Shown: positions 45,861-57,408 of the stretch, in pieces
Position numbering within the stretch: the stretch's first letter is position 1
Layout of the letters: the number at the start of each line of letters is the position of its first letter
NCBI RefSeq assembly: GCF_030272615.1
Contig: NC_081413.1
Span: forward strand, 720,023,867 to 720,083,866
From: Cryptomeria japonica
Taxonomy: Eukaryota; Streptophyta; Pinopsida; Cupressales; Cupressaceae
DNA length: 60,000 nt
Direction: 5' to 3'
Made by a program: the position numbers and the translations under genes
The notes under the pieces: model-generated
The model's input: the letters and a program-made list of their open reading frames with translations, nothing else
Database searches by the model: none
Told to the model about the DNA's origin: nothing

Positions 45861-46079
45861 AGGGCATGGTGTGTTGGTTAAAACTTGTCATTGTTGTTGT
45901 TGCTACCAACATTCAAATCCATACAAGGTCATTGAGCTCACAAACTTTGTGTTGCTACTAAGCCATTGAGATCATGGCTTTGCACCACTTATGTTAATGT
46001 AGGAAATAAGACCTTCCATTTGTGACCTCAAGTAGCTTGGGTCAACCTTAGAATTATCAAGATTTATCAATAAAAAAAA
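45861..46079 (+). mobile_element. Possible second tRNA-derived SINE
   Basis: An A-box-like TGGTGTGTTGGTT (45867-45879) is followed 44 bases later by a B box, ATTCAAATCC (45911-45920). The unit ends in AATAAAAAAAA (46069-46079). Flanks are both A-rich (45826-45850 and 46072-46098) and resemble each other imperfectly, so a target duplication is only suggested. The A box is weak. Confidence 0.45.
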
Positions 46080-46210
46080 TTATAATATAAATTATTTACA
46101 ATTAATGTAGAATTATTTACAAAAAAAAAGAAATTATTAGATACTAAATATTATTTTTTAATTTTTTCCAAAATTATTTAAATATCAAATTATTTATAGC
46201 TTACTAATAT

Positions 46211-46885
46211 TATTTAGTATAATCACTAGAATAGTACCATTATTATACGAACTATTTAAGATTTATTTTATTTTATTTGCTAGATGTATATTTATTTTAT
46301 TTTCTATATTTAAGAGTTATTTTAAATTAATTTAATTTACTTAATAATTGTTTTTTATATTTTACTTATTTTTATGTGAATTATTATTTAATTATTTTCT
46401 AGTATCAAGGAGTGGAGCGTAATGACATGAGTGTCTTATATTTTAACTTAAATTTGATAGACATTTACATATTAAAATATTAATATTTAATAATAAAATA
46501 AAATATGGAAAAAATAAATTAATATATTATTTCATATAATTAAAATTTATCAAGAAATAGTTTTTTAAAATATTGTTAATGGATATAAATAAAATAGTGA
46601 GAAATTGAATCTCTTCCCATTTTTTCTAGTAATTTTTTTATATAAGAATTTTTTATTTTACTTTTAGAATTATTTAAGAATTATTTTCTTGGTATATAAA
46701 AACTCTTACATTTTAACTTAAACTTGGCAACCATTCATGTCAAAATATTAATATTAATTATAAACATAATATTTTCAAAAAAAACACCACATATATACCC
46801 TCATTAAAATTATGTATAAATATAAAATAAAAAACAAAAATATATTTAGAAAAATTAATCTACCATTTCATAACTACATGTATAG

Positions 46886-46940
<55 letters not shown>

Positions 46941-48014
46941 TTTTGAATAATGTTAGGAAGTTTAAACTTTAAATATAAAAACTAGATGCAAACAATTGAA
47001 TTTTAGAAATTAGAATAAAAATTTATATTAGGCAAAAAAATATACAATAATATAAATATAATAAAATTTAAATTTTTGTATGTAATAAATATAATTTAAA
47101 ATAAAAAGATATAGTTTTGATTGTATCTCTCAACATTTATTTAAAGGGATGTATTTAAGATATCTATACGAATTCTATTGTATTTAAGAAAAATTATTTA
47201 GTATAATCACTACAATAGTACCATTATTATACGAACTATTTAATATTTATTTTATTTTCTATATTTAAGAGTTATTTTAAATTAATTTAATTTACTTAAT
47301 AATTATTATTTTATATTTTACTTATTTTTATGTGAATAATTATTTAATTCTTTTATTGTATCAAGGGGTGGAGCCTAATGACATGAGTGTCTTATATTTC
47401 AACTTAAATTTGATAGACATTTACATATTAAAATATTAATATTTAATAATAAAACAAAATATGGAAAAAATAAATTAATCTATTATTTCATATAATTAAA
47501 ATTTATCAAGAAATAGTTTTTTAAAATATTGTTAATAGATATAAATAAAATTGTGAGAAATTGAATCTCTTCCCATTTTTTCTAGTAATTTTTTTATTGA
47601 AGAATTTTTTATTTACTTTAGAATTATTTAAGAATTATTTTCTTGGTATATAAAAACTCTTACATCTTAACTTAAATTTGGCAACCATTCATGTCAGAAT
47701 ATTAATATTAATTATAAACATAATATTTTCAAAAAAACACCACATATATGCCCTCATTAAAATTATGTATAAATATAAAATAAAAACAAAGATATATTTT
47801 AAAAAATTAATTAAATTTTAGAAATTAGAATAAAAATTTATACTAGGCAAAAAAATATACAAATAATATAAATATAATAAAATTTAAAGTTTTGTATGTA
47901 ATAAATATAATTCAAAATAAAATGAAATAGTTTTGATTGTATCTGTCAACATTTATTTAAAGGGATGTATTTAAGATATCTATATGAATTCTATTGTATT
48001 TAAGAAAAATTATT
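46211..48014. repeat. Tandem duplication, about 984-bp unit, with (AT)n
   Basis: Copy 1 is about 46211-47194 and copy 2 about 47195-48014. Corresponding text such as TTTAGTATAATCACTA is 984 bp apart at the start. Copy 2 lacks about 140 bp that includes the (AT)n tract. Both ends and the junction share ATTATTT. Very AT-rich, no ORF. Confidence 0.9.
46889..46939. repeat. (AT)n microsatellite
   Basis: About 25 AT units inside copy 1 of the tandem duplication. Confidence 0.95.
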
Positions 48015-49294
48015 TTATAATATTTTTTTTTATAATTCTAAATCTTTTAAGTATAGTTGTTTCTTAATTATTTTTGTTAACAACATCCCTTGCCATCATT
48101 AATTATATCTCTAAATACCCTTTACTCAACATAATTATAATTTCACTTAACTTATAAATAAATTATAATGATAATTCACAAAAATTTAGAAACAACATTT
48201 TATTAAATTTGTTTTTTTTAATTATAATATTTAATTGATAATATACCTTAATTCTAAAAGATTACTATAGTTAAAGAGATACCCTTGACCTATCACACAT
48301 CATGATAGTTATCTGTCACTGTCGAAAAGAATGTGTCTTTATCTGCCACGTATATTGAGTGCAACTGCACGAAGGTCCCTCATCTATTTATGTTTGCTTT
48401 TATCCCATTATTATTTTTTTACAAAGGTCACATATTCCCCTCCATTGTAAGAATGAAGAATCAAACATAAAGCTTGTATAGTCTTGTTTAGGAGATAAGA
48501 TGGCGTGGGTATGGATATGTAGAAAACAAAAATAATAAAAAGTTATGGAGACTTTATCATCATCCATTTGTCTTATATGTTGTCAGGGCTCCCATGTAAG
48601 ACATTTCACATAGAATGCTAAAAGATCGATTATTATTCCATATTGTATGCATGCCTAATATGTTTTCAAGTTTTGTCTAAATCACTTAAAAGTATGGCCA
48701 CACAAATTGAATGGTCACTTGCCCTTAATTTTTTTGTGAATTTACTTGATTTGATTGTAAGCTCATAATTATTGATACACCTTTGGCTCCATCTCATGCA
48801 TATAGTTACTCTATATTATAGCCATTTAGATAGTTCATTAGATGGGATGATGATGCATGTATCCCTCTGACACAACCTTTGTAAATAAAACCCATTATTT
48901 TGTCACTCTTAAATAATGGATTTGTACCACAAAGTTAAATATTTATATGATTATGACTATATATGGACCCACCTTATATGGAAACATCACATTGAAATAA
49001 GGGCTAAACTCTGACTGATATATGAGTGTAATGATTGTAATATGCTTCATTCATTTTAAATTTAACATTTATGTGGTTTTGTTTTTTTTTTAATTTCATT
49101 AAGAAAAATCGTTTTTAATTAGAATGTTGATTTGTGTATAATTTTGTATAGATTGTGATTATGTTTTTTTAGTTCAATATGAGCTCATTTCGTGTAACAA
49201 TCATACTTTGCATACACAACATATTTTCAAGATGTTCTATACAAGAATGAGACTGTAGTAAAATCGCTTTATGTATATTTCACAAGTGCATATT
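48015..49294. other. Unassigned AT-rich spacer
   Basis: No gene seen. The last 130 bp (49170-49299) resembles 51378-51510, so a dispersed repeat begins here. Confidence 0.5.
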
Positions 49295-49299
49295 CAAAT

Positions 49300-50285
49300 T
49301 GTATACACCTAAAAATGGTTTGAAGATAATTAATTAAATAAGCAATTATTTAATTAATCCCTCCTCCCCAATTTAATTAAATTCACTAAGCAATTTGATT
49401 CAATCTCCCTTTCATCTACTTATTAATAAATCTAAGGATTTATTAAATAGTTTCATTTCACCCCTTTAATTAATTAATTCAAATTAATTAATTCCCCCCC
49501 ATCAAAATCATTTCTTCTAAATCCCCTAGTTAATTAAAACAAATCAAATCATGAGTTGTTGAGATTAATTAGCCATTTTCCTAATATTTGAATTTCTAAA
49601 TTCACATTCTCCTAACTTCTACCACTCCTAAACCTAACCATTCCTAAACCTAACCCATTCTACCTACCACCTTGTCCCCTTTCATCCAACATCTTCTAGA
49701 ACCTTTGTGACACTTGTCACTAAGTCTTCCCTTTAATCCAACTCCCTTTGCCATCCTCCTCCAATTTAACCATTGATATCTTTAGATCAATCTTAACCGT
49801 TGATTCATGCCAACTCACCCCTAGCCTTGGGAAATCCTATAAATAGACCCTATTTTGGAGAACAAATGGCCAATTCACGAATTCAGCCACTTTACTAATT
49901 CATGCTCAATTTTAGCTCATTTGCATTGTTACTATAGGCATCTAGCTTATAGTTTATCATTTCTTAGCAATGTTATCATGCTTATTTTAGCTTAACTCTT
50001 AGCTTAATCATGCTAGGATAATCATGAATTCATATAGCTTAATCATGCTATTCTTGCTAGATCATGCATTTTCAGCATTCAAATCCTCCATCTAAGTGTA
50101 GTCAAGTCACTGGAATTTGTATACTAAGATCTGAGAGCATTTTTCATACTCGCATTTACTAGGAGGCAATAAGTCAATTAGCTATGGTTTTACATGTCTT
50201 TGATTTAAATCTTCTAACCATGCTTGTAATGACTTATTGAGTGCATTGTGGTTGCAGATACAGGTACAATTCACAGAGCACGACA
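49300..50285 (+). mobile_element. Probable solo LTR, 986 bp
   Basis: Starts TGTATACACC and ends GCACGACA, with CAAAT at 49295-49299 and 50286-50290. It carries TATAAATA at 49838-49845. The flanks joined together (49170-49299 plus 50286 onward) parallel the uninterrupted sequence at 51378-51540, which supports an insertion at this place. The inverted ends are short (TGT/ACA). The 3' edge is the less certain one. Confidence 0.62.
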
Positions 50286-50290
50286 CAAAT

Positions 50291-52200
50291 AGCTCAACAC
50301 AACTCAACAGAAGACATCCAACATAAACTTTTCTCTCATGCTACACAATTGTTCATAAGACTAGCTTCTAGCAAGGCTAAATTTGAACACCTGAACAGGG
50401 AACTATTTATGTGTATTTTTGGCTACACACCCTCTTTTTCATCTAGCACATTAAATCCTTCAACATTCACGCTACATAAGATGATAAGAAATAACATATT
50501 TAAGGGGAAACCAACATAAACCACAGTCTATGATAGTTTGTGTTAAAAAGTTTTGAGTATTCCTTAGGCACATCTTTACAAAAGGATAGCCTCTATAACT
50601 CTACACTCATAGTAGGCAATATATGTGTCAATGTTAGAAGCTTGTGTCTCTCATCAAGACTACAACTAGACAAAGATCTTGCAAATTTTATTCAATGGCT
50701 AAGCTCTTGATCATAATACACCAAACTCATGTAGCACTAGACAACAACCACATTAAAATGCTTCTCAACAATGCTCAAAGCAATCTTGCATAATGCACCT
50801 AATGTGTCACTTTTCATCTAGCACTAGCAATGTCCTTTTGAACTTTGATCTCTATGTCACAATGCATTGATTCTATTCTAGCTCTTATGCGTAGGGACTA
50901 GCTTCTCTTGATAAGGACATAGGGTGTCAAAGTGCATAGAAAAACTTCGCTGCAAGCATGTTGAGTCAAGATCAAGATTCAAACAAAAACCATGTCAACA
51001 CACTCCAAACCTTCACTAGCTCTTAGGTAGAAGCATGATAGCTTCAAATAATCCTTGATTCTAGAGATTTATAAAAGGATTTTGGCTTCACATCTACAAT
51101 TCATTACTAGACACATGCATCACCAAGCCACAACTCACAATCATCTTGCCCCATTTTTTACATTAGTGCCTTTGGATATTTTTTTGGCACATCGCTCTAC
51201 AAAAAGAGAGAAGGATCTTGACACAACCACATAACAATTTAACACAATTGATGGTTTTTTAAATCAACATCAATTTAGTACATTAAATCGCAAAGCAAAC
51301 ATAATGAAGAATGTTTCTCTATAAGAAAGGGTGAATGTTGCTTACACAATTTTGAACCACTTGTACTCTTACTCTTCAACTCAATATAAGCTTATTTCAT
51401 GTTGCAATATTCCCTTGTGTACACAACATAATACCAAAAATATTTGTACATGAATAAGACATTGATAGAATGGCTCCGTCCACATCCTTGTAAACACAAA
51501 TTCTAATAGCTCTATACATCTCAGTGCAAAACAACCATGTGCAAACTTTTTAGACAATGCCACAACTTTAGGAGCGCATTTCAATTGTAATAGCAATACC
51601 ATCTCCTACATGAGCTTATATGCATTGTGTGTGATTTAACATAGGGGAAACACAACCACCTACATCAAAATGATTAGTTTGATTTCTTATTAATTCAACA
51701 TAAGATCAAGTCTACTCCACATGATCATGTCAGCCAACTAATATCATATATATGGCATATGGCTCAACATAGGCTACATGTGGAATGTCCAAAGTGCCCA
51801 TGACACTTGTCAACATGTTATGGAAGGCTTAGTTGATGACTTTTTGTTTGAATACATCTCACTACAATTATGTAAACAATTATACCAACTAGTAATCCTA
51901 GAAGCTTCATTTGGCCTAATCAAATTATAATCTAGGTTGCTTAAGGAAATTAATTGTATGCACTTTCCCAATTGATCACAAGAACCTACTTTTACACCAT
52001 CACTTATGTAATTGTTTACATGCTAACACAATATCAAGGAGTGAAGGATAACATATTCTTAATGTTGCTTGCATGACAAGTTTCTTCCATAAATATTCCA
52101 TATTTGTGTAGCTAATTGACATAAATCTAAGTTTATTAATGCTACTTCGTAACCTTATTATTACTCATAAGGATGTCCTAATATTATCAAACTAAAACCA
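50291..52200. other. Spacer with dispersed-repeat copy
   Basis: AT-rich. Segment 51378-51510 is a diverged copy of 49170-49299 (AACTCAATATAAGCTTATTTC and the following text). The short frames at 50241-50519 and 51381-51602 have no recognisable product. Confidence 0.5.
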
Positions 52201-52208
52201 AACCAAAC

Positions 52209-52783
52209 CTAGATGATAAGAAGACAAGTCTTTATTTGAGCATGTTGGCAAAGCTTGAACATTTTTCTCATCTTATTGTAATATAGAAATATCATTAAGT
52301 AGTTACCATTGGTCTCATCCCTCCTGGACAGAACATCAATAACAACATTCTCCTTTCCTTTCTTATTTATGATCTCAAATTTATATCCCAACATCTTTGT
52401 CACCCACTTTTTGTGTTCTTCAAATGGCAACCTCTATTCAAAGAGGTATTTGAGACTATCATGATGTCTTTAATTTAAAGTGTCTTCCCATAAAATAAGA
52501 TTACCATTGTTTGCTTGCATGCAAGATAGGCAACAATTGATTTGGCTATCCTTCTCATAAATTGGCTACAACATATTCTAACCTTTGACTTGGCTCTTTT
52601 CAAATATTATGGAGCTTCCTCCTTATATTACTATCATTTCTTGGTCATGCCCTAAGCATCACATTCCACAATGAATGTTTTAGAGTAGTCTGGGATAGCT
52701 AAAACAAGAGTTATGTGCATAGATTTATCTTCGTAAATGCCTTAGTAGCATTGGAAAAATAATGCAAGTTGGTTAAATCATTT
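52209..52783 (-). pseudogene. Gypsy RNase H remnant
   Basis: The minus strand reads NATKAF, then AIPDYSKTFIVECDA (about 52660-52720), the usual start of Gypsy RNase H. It ends with HKKWVTKMLGYKFEI and KKGKENVVIDVLSR (52320-52420), where relatives have DALSR. Frame changes and stops lie between them, for example near 52650 and 52440. RNase H would remove RNA from the RNA-DNA hybrid; here it is dead. Confidence 0.85.
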
Positions 52784-53331
52784 CCTACATAACCCCATGC
52801 GAGAAAACCATGAATACAAGCTTACAAAATATCCATAATGCAAAGGTCAAAGACAAACCACAAGATATAGTTTGGAAAAACCCTCAAGAAGGAAAATCCA
52901 AACCTCCAAAAGCATCCACACTCAATGTATTATTCAATAATGAAAACATTACAATACACTTAGAGAGTCTCCATGAATGATTATGAAACATCAAGCTCCT
53001 TCAATGCATTCTCCATGTGTCCAAAAATGTATCTACACATGCCAAGCCATGTTTCACATATGTGCTCTTTAAAAGATAGCTCAGTGTAATGACAATCAAA
53101 CCAAACCACTAATCAACCAACCTCAATGACTAAATGTCTTTTCTTTTATAAATTCAAGCTCACACAAAACAAAGTGGCAAGGTAAAACCATGTGTCTCAA
53201 AGTCATGAGTACACAAAACCATCGACACCAATATTAACTTTTTGATAGTAAGTTTCTTAGCATTAAATATTTTTTCCAGTGTAACCCCCACATAAATATC
53301 TAACCAATGTTATATACAACATTACAAGTGA
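52784..53331. repeat. Left part of the DNA that splits Gypsy RT (LTR-like)
   Basis: RT reading stops at about 55250 and resumes at about 52780, so everything between was inserted. This part contains TTTGGAAAAACCCTCAAGAAGG (52871-52892), like the equivalent part of minus-strand Copia LTRs in the window. It may be an LTR into which the LINE unit then jumped. Ends and target duplication were not found. Bases 53319-53331 are the left target duplicate of the LINE unit. Confidence 0.45.
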
Positions 53332-53344
53332 GTAATGAGACATT

Positions 53345-53369
53345 AAATGATATTAATGAAATATCATTT
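53345..53369. repeat. Perfect hairpin, 10-bp arms
   Basis: AAATGATATT (53345-53354), five-base loop, AATATCATTT (53360-53369), 13 bp inside the 5' junction of the LINE unit. Confidence 0.85.
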
Positions 53370-53486
53370 GAATGCATGATTTGAAATGGGTTCTCTCGCT
53401 CGCAAGACAACCGTTACTTTTGCCTACAATTTGTTCGCTGCCACCGCTCATGCCTGCATTTATGTGGGTCGTCCATCTGTTTCTGG

Positions 53487-55042
53487 GTGGGCGTGAGAGT
53501 TTCTGGCGCCGGTGGTGAATCCTTTCCACCTGGCATGTCTTTCCTTGATTCCACCCCCCCCCCTCCACAAGTGGGGGTCGTGAATGCTACTGCTCTGTCT
53601 GGGTGTGGCGCCTCTGCTACTGCCCTCTCTCAAGTCGTGACCATTGATGCAGGCATCCGCCCTCGTGCATCTTCCTCCTCTGGTGGTGTTGTTTTGTGTG
53701 AGTGCAAACTCTTATGCACCCACACCCCTTGGTGATGTTTCTCGGGCTATGGGTGAAGTTTCCCTTCCCGGGAATGTTGCGGCTAGTGATACTCGGGTTG
53801 TTGTAGATTCCTCTCGACCTGGTGATGTTGATGGCGACCCTGTAGTGGGTGCTAATGCTCTACCTTGACCTTCCTTTGTTGGGAACCATAGGTTTTGTTC
53901 GCATTCTGAGATCTACTGTCCATCCCTCCAAAGGGGTTCGTCCTCTTCCCTGTGCCAAGTCCTCCCCTATTGTGGTTTGTGGATAGGATGTTGTGGACAA
54001 TATTGGGTTTTACCAAAGTTATTCTTTAGTGTGCAGGTTCTCTAGGTTTTGGCCTTCTTTACCAGATCTTCACTCTTGGGCACGAGTAACTCATGGAAGC
54101 CTCTGGTTGCTCACAATATTTAACTCTTTCCCTGTGTCTTCTACTGATCATGACCAGATTTTGGGCAAGACGTGGGCCTGGGGAGTTCACTCCCTCTTTG
54201 TTAAGCCCTAGACTACTTCTTTCAATCCCCTTACTAAACCGCTTAATGTGCATCCAGTTTGGGTTCGACTTAATCTTCCTCTCCACTTTTGGAAACAATC
54301 TTGCTATGAGGCCATTGGCAACTCTATTGGTCATTTCTTGATGGTTGATGATGCCACAACGTCTATGGGTCACTCCACCTTTACTCGCATCAAGGTAGAT
54401 ATTGGCATTTCCTCACCCCTCCTTGGAGATGTGGTCCTTATGGTTGGGGACAGGCCTTGGACTTAACCACTGGATTTTGAGGGCCTCCCCTTTCGCTACA
54501 AAAAATGCTTTGCCAAGGGTCATTTGGCGTTGGATTGCTCCCTCCCACATCACAAGGGGGTGGCTACTTGGTGGAAGGATGCCACCTTGAATCACTTGAC
54601 TATTTATGCTACTGACTCAGTTGATGAACCGCCCTCCATCGATGATGTTGTTGTTGATGCTAGTGTTGTCTGTGAGGATTCAACTCTTGTGGCTCTTGAT
54701 TTAGATTCAAGTGCCTCCTATTTGTAGATCCGCTCTACACCTACTACTTCTACTCCTAATGACACTTCTTTGCAGCAGCTTGTTGTTGTACTACAACAAC
54801 CCCTTGTTGTTTTGCAGCAATATACTATTGCCTTGTAGTTGCACTCTCTCGATTCCATTGATGGTACCCAAGCGGGGTCCTTACAGCTTGACCACTCTCT
54901 TGACAGTCCCAACGACAGTATTGCCTGGATTGTTGTTTGTTGCCGGCGGAAGGGGAAGTCTCCCCCACCCAATCCCCTCCTTGTCAAGGCTCGGGTGTCC
55001 CTACCCCTCCTTGATTGGGTTTGGGTTGTGGATGGTTTGTAA
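53487..55042 (+). pseudogene. LINE ORF1-like gene: DUF4283 domain and zinc knuckle, with stops
   Basis: From 53993 to 55042 a single frame runs through. It reads FYQSYSLVCRFSRFWPSLPDLH, a DUF4283 start, then ILGKTWAWGVHSLFVKP, VWVRLNLPLHFW and AIGNSIGHFLMVDDATT. Next is a zinc knuckle whose first Cys is Tyr (YKKCFAKGHLALDC). The tail is Ser/Pro-rich and ends VWVVDGL with TAA at 55040. Stops lie at 54209 (in place of Trp), 54464, 54725 and 54836 (Gln to TAG). Upstream, 53487-53868, the low-complexity N-terminus is in other frames because of small indels. Plant LINE ORF1 proteins bind element RNA; this copy is dead. Codons are more GC-rich than the surroundings. Confidence 0.85.
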
Positions 55043-55128
55043 GGTTTTTGTTGTTGATAGTCTTTGATTATGTTAAAGGGGCGGTGCCCTAGTCAACACT
55101 ACTTTTTAATCAAAAACATTACAAGTGA

Positions 55129-55249
55129 ACATAAATAAACATTTAACATAGCTTAACACATCTCCTAATGATGCACCACAAATAAATATTTATTTTACAT
55201 AACGAAATTAATTATTTATTGTGTAAGGTATAAACCTCCCTATTTCTAA
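55129..55249. repeat. Right part of the DNA that splits Gypsy RT
   Basis: AT-rich 120 bp between the LINE target duplicate and the point where RT homology starts again (about 55250). Confidence 0.4.
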
Positions 55250-56060
55250 TAGGGGTTGCCTCATTCCACTAAAAGGAATCATTCTTCAAAAAAGTTGTAA
55301 GAGGTGATGCTATGTTACCATATTTTTCATAAATTGACAATTATTACTAGTAAGCCCACAACCCCATGCATTTTCCATTCTAATATGGTATTGATCTTGT
55401 TAGGGTCCACCTTCACTCTTTCATGTGAAATTGAATGACCTAAGTACTCCAATTCCTTGACTTTGAACATACACACTTGGATGGCTTATCATAAATCTAA
55501 TGTTCAAGAATGTCCAAAACCTTATTCGCATGTTGCAAGTGTTCATCCCAAATGTTGTTGCATATCAAGGTGTCATCAAAAGATACCAAAATATTTTTCT
55601 ACAGATATTTCCTAAATATAGTTCATCAAACTTCAAATGTAGATGGCACATTTGTGAGACCAAAAGTCATCACTAAAAAATTCATAGTGGCCCCCATAGA
55701 TTTACAAAGATATCACATTTACATCCCCATCTCTAATTGTGATTTTGTTATAACTAGAACAAAGATCAAGTGTGGTAATAAATAGCATCATTAATATTAT
55801 CTAGCAAATAATCATTTACTAAAATTGAAAACTTACCTTTATGGTGTACTTGTTCAGATCACTATGACCAAAACACATCCACTAGATGGCCACTTTCTTC
55901 TATACCATTACCATTGGAGAGGACTAAGCACTTTGACTATGCTTGATAATACCTAACTCTTAACAACTCTTATTCCATTTTCTTGATCTCTCTTTCTATA
56001 CGTATGGATACTCGTAGGGCCTCATGTTGGGCAATTGGCTCCTTGGTACTAGTTGAATGT
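55250..56060 (-). pseudogene. Gypsy reverse transcriptase remnant
   Basis: Read leftwards from 56060: RPYEYPYV, SNGNGI and DLNKYTIKGKF text of the Gypsy RT N-terminus, then NFLVMTFGLTNVPSTF (about 55635-55690), then the core VSFDDTLICNNIWDEHLQH (about 55520-55580), where relatives have FFDDILVYS. Then KVKELEYLGHSIS and VKVDPNKI (about 55395-55470), and SPLTTFLKNDSF near 55265-55300. The catalytic Asp pair is readable, but stops and shifts are numerous. RT would copy element RNA into DNA. Confidence 0.88.
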
Positions 56061-56284
56061 CATGATCATGATTTCTTTTAGGAGGTAATCATTTTGGCAT
56101 ATCTACAGAAAACTACAAAGTGACTATCTATAACTATTTAAATACAGTAATGTAGGAAGTTTTGACTAATAGACTTATAATGAAAATAATTGGCTATAAC
56201 CTCACTTGCCCTCTTATTAAGCATCTTTTGAATTTTATGAGAGCTTACCATCTATATAGACTTTGCACACGATGTTTTTAGTTT

Positions 56285-56520
56285 CATTGTCTTACCCTCT
56301 AAGTGAAAATGCATGAGTAGCTCCTAGAATTTCATCTCAATTGTCTCCACTCCCAACATAATGTTTGTTGTGTTCATGGCAATAGTAAAAATAGAGAAGT
56401 CAATTTGTAATCTCCCTTGGACAATTTAATGCAATGTCATTTTCTCCCAACAACTAATGGTGCCCCATATACAATCATGACCTAAAATTTTTGAGCTTGA
56501 TAAATAAAGTAGTTCAAATG
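56285..56520 (-). pseudogene. Gypsy protease-region remnant
   Basis: The minus strand reads VQGRLQIDFSIFTIAMN and then NIMLGVETIE, matching the late part of Gypsy retropepsins (hydrophobic strand then LG-W-like). The active-site Asp is not readable. It lies where protease is expected, between gag and RT. Confidence 0.55.
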
Positions 56521-56886
56521 AACGTGTGGGGTGTCAATGCCAAAAAGTGCATGACAAGAAAATGTTGGTTGGGCATCTTCTAATTCATCATCCAATTCAT
56601 TTCCAAACTGTAATATTTATTCACCTTTTTCTTCCTCACTTGACCATTGAATGTACAATAATTTCTTTTTAATTTATGTCCTTTATTATATTAATAATCA
56701 CAACTAACACATTACTATTTTTTTTCCTTTTTTATTCATTTTTTTTAGGCAATCTAATGGGTTGAGGAATAGTTGTTCTAAAAATATATATTCCCTTATA
56801 TACCACTAAACCCCTGCTGTCTATAAGCTAAAAACTTATCATCTATCTTGTGCACTAGGACAAAAGAATTAGATATAGTACTAGGG

Positions 56887-57296
56887 ATAAACATCCTAAT
56901 GTTGGATGCGATCCTTGAGCTCGCTAAGAAAAATAGCATTCAAGTTCTCTTCTATAATTGTCACTTCTCATAAGGATAGGTTTTGGAATTCCTAAATATA
57001 ATCCTTCACTAATTTTGTTTATCATACTTTGACTACATGGCTAAAGTAGTTGTCTAACACACTAATGAAATAATTATATATAGTTGTAGGGTTAAACATG
57101 CATGCGTCATATTAGATGTGATCCTTGAGCCCACCAAGAAACAAGTCATTCAAGTTCTCCTCTATAATTGTCGCTACTCATAAGGATAGGTTTTGGAATG
57201 CTAAATATAATCCCTCATTAATTGAGTTTGTCATTGTTTAACTACCAAGCTAAAGTAGTTGTCTAACATACTATTGCTAGAGTGACTATAGATCCT
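56887..57296 (-). repeat. Tandem duplication, period 210 bp, within Gypsy gag
   Basis: Units are about 56887-57096 and 57097-57296. GATCCTTGAGC at 56910 and 57120 and TCATAAGGATAGGTTTTGGAAT mark the period. The minus strand of the second unit reads ENLNDLFLGGLKDHI, a common Gypsy gag segment, so part of gag was doubled. Confidence 0.82.
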
Positions 57297-57313
57297 CTAT
57301 AAAAACTAAACAT

Positions 57314-57408
57314 TTGATAGTGAGAGCTTTTTTCTTCCTTTGAATGCATAACCATTGGTACCAAATGAATTTCTAAGGTTCTAGATATAAGCAAGCTCTC
57401 ACTATCAA
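57314..57408. repeat. Inverted repeat, 16-bp perfect arms
   Basis: TTGATAGTGAGAGCTT (57314-57329) and its exact complement (57393-57408), with a 63-base loop. TGCATAACCATT recurs at about 57345 and 57424. Confidence 0.88.

Larger units (their letters stand above)
53332..55115 (+). mobile_element. ORF1-only LINE unit (half-LINE) with 13-bp target duplication
   Basis: The unit of 1784 bp is flanked by ACATTACAAGTGA at 53319-53331 and 55116-55128. It holds a LINE ORF1 pseudogene and then, within 75 bp of the ORF's last stop, a short 3' end (stem GGGC-GGT-GCCC at 55079-55089, then TTTTTAATCAAAA). No endonuclease or RT (ORF2) text occurs. A 5'-truncated LINE would keep ORF2 and lose ORF1, so this is the opposite: a unit with ORF2 missing but both ends present. 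That is how mammalian HAL1 half-LINEs are built. The first 60 bp are AT-rich and include a hairpin. Confidence 0.8.

Noticed and set aside
54059-54373. 104-residue minus-strand frame
   Set aside because: Antisense to the DUF4283 reading, which has clear family motifs.
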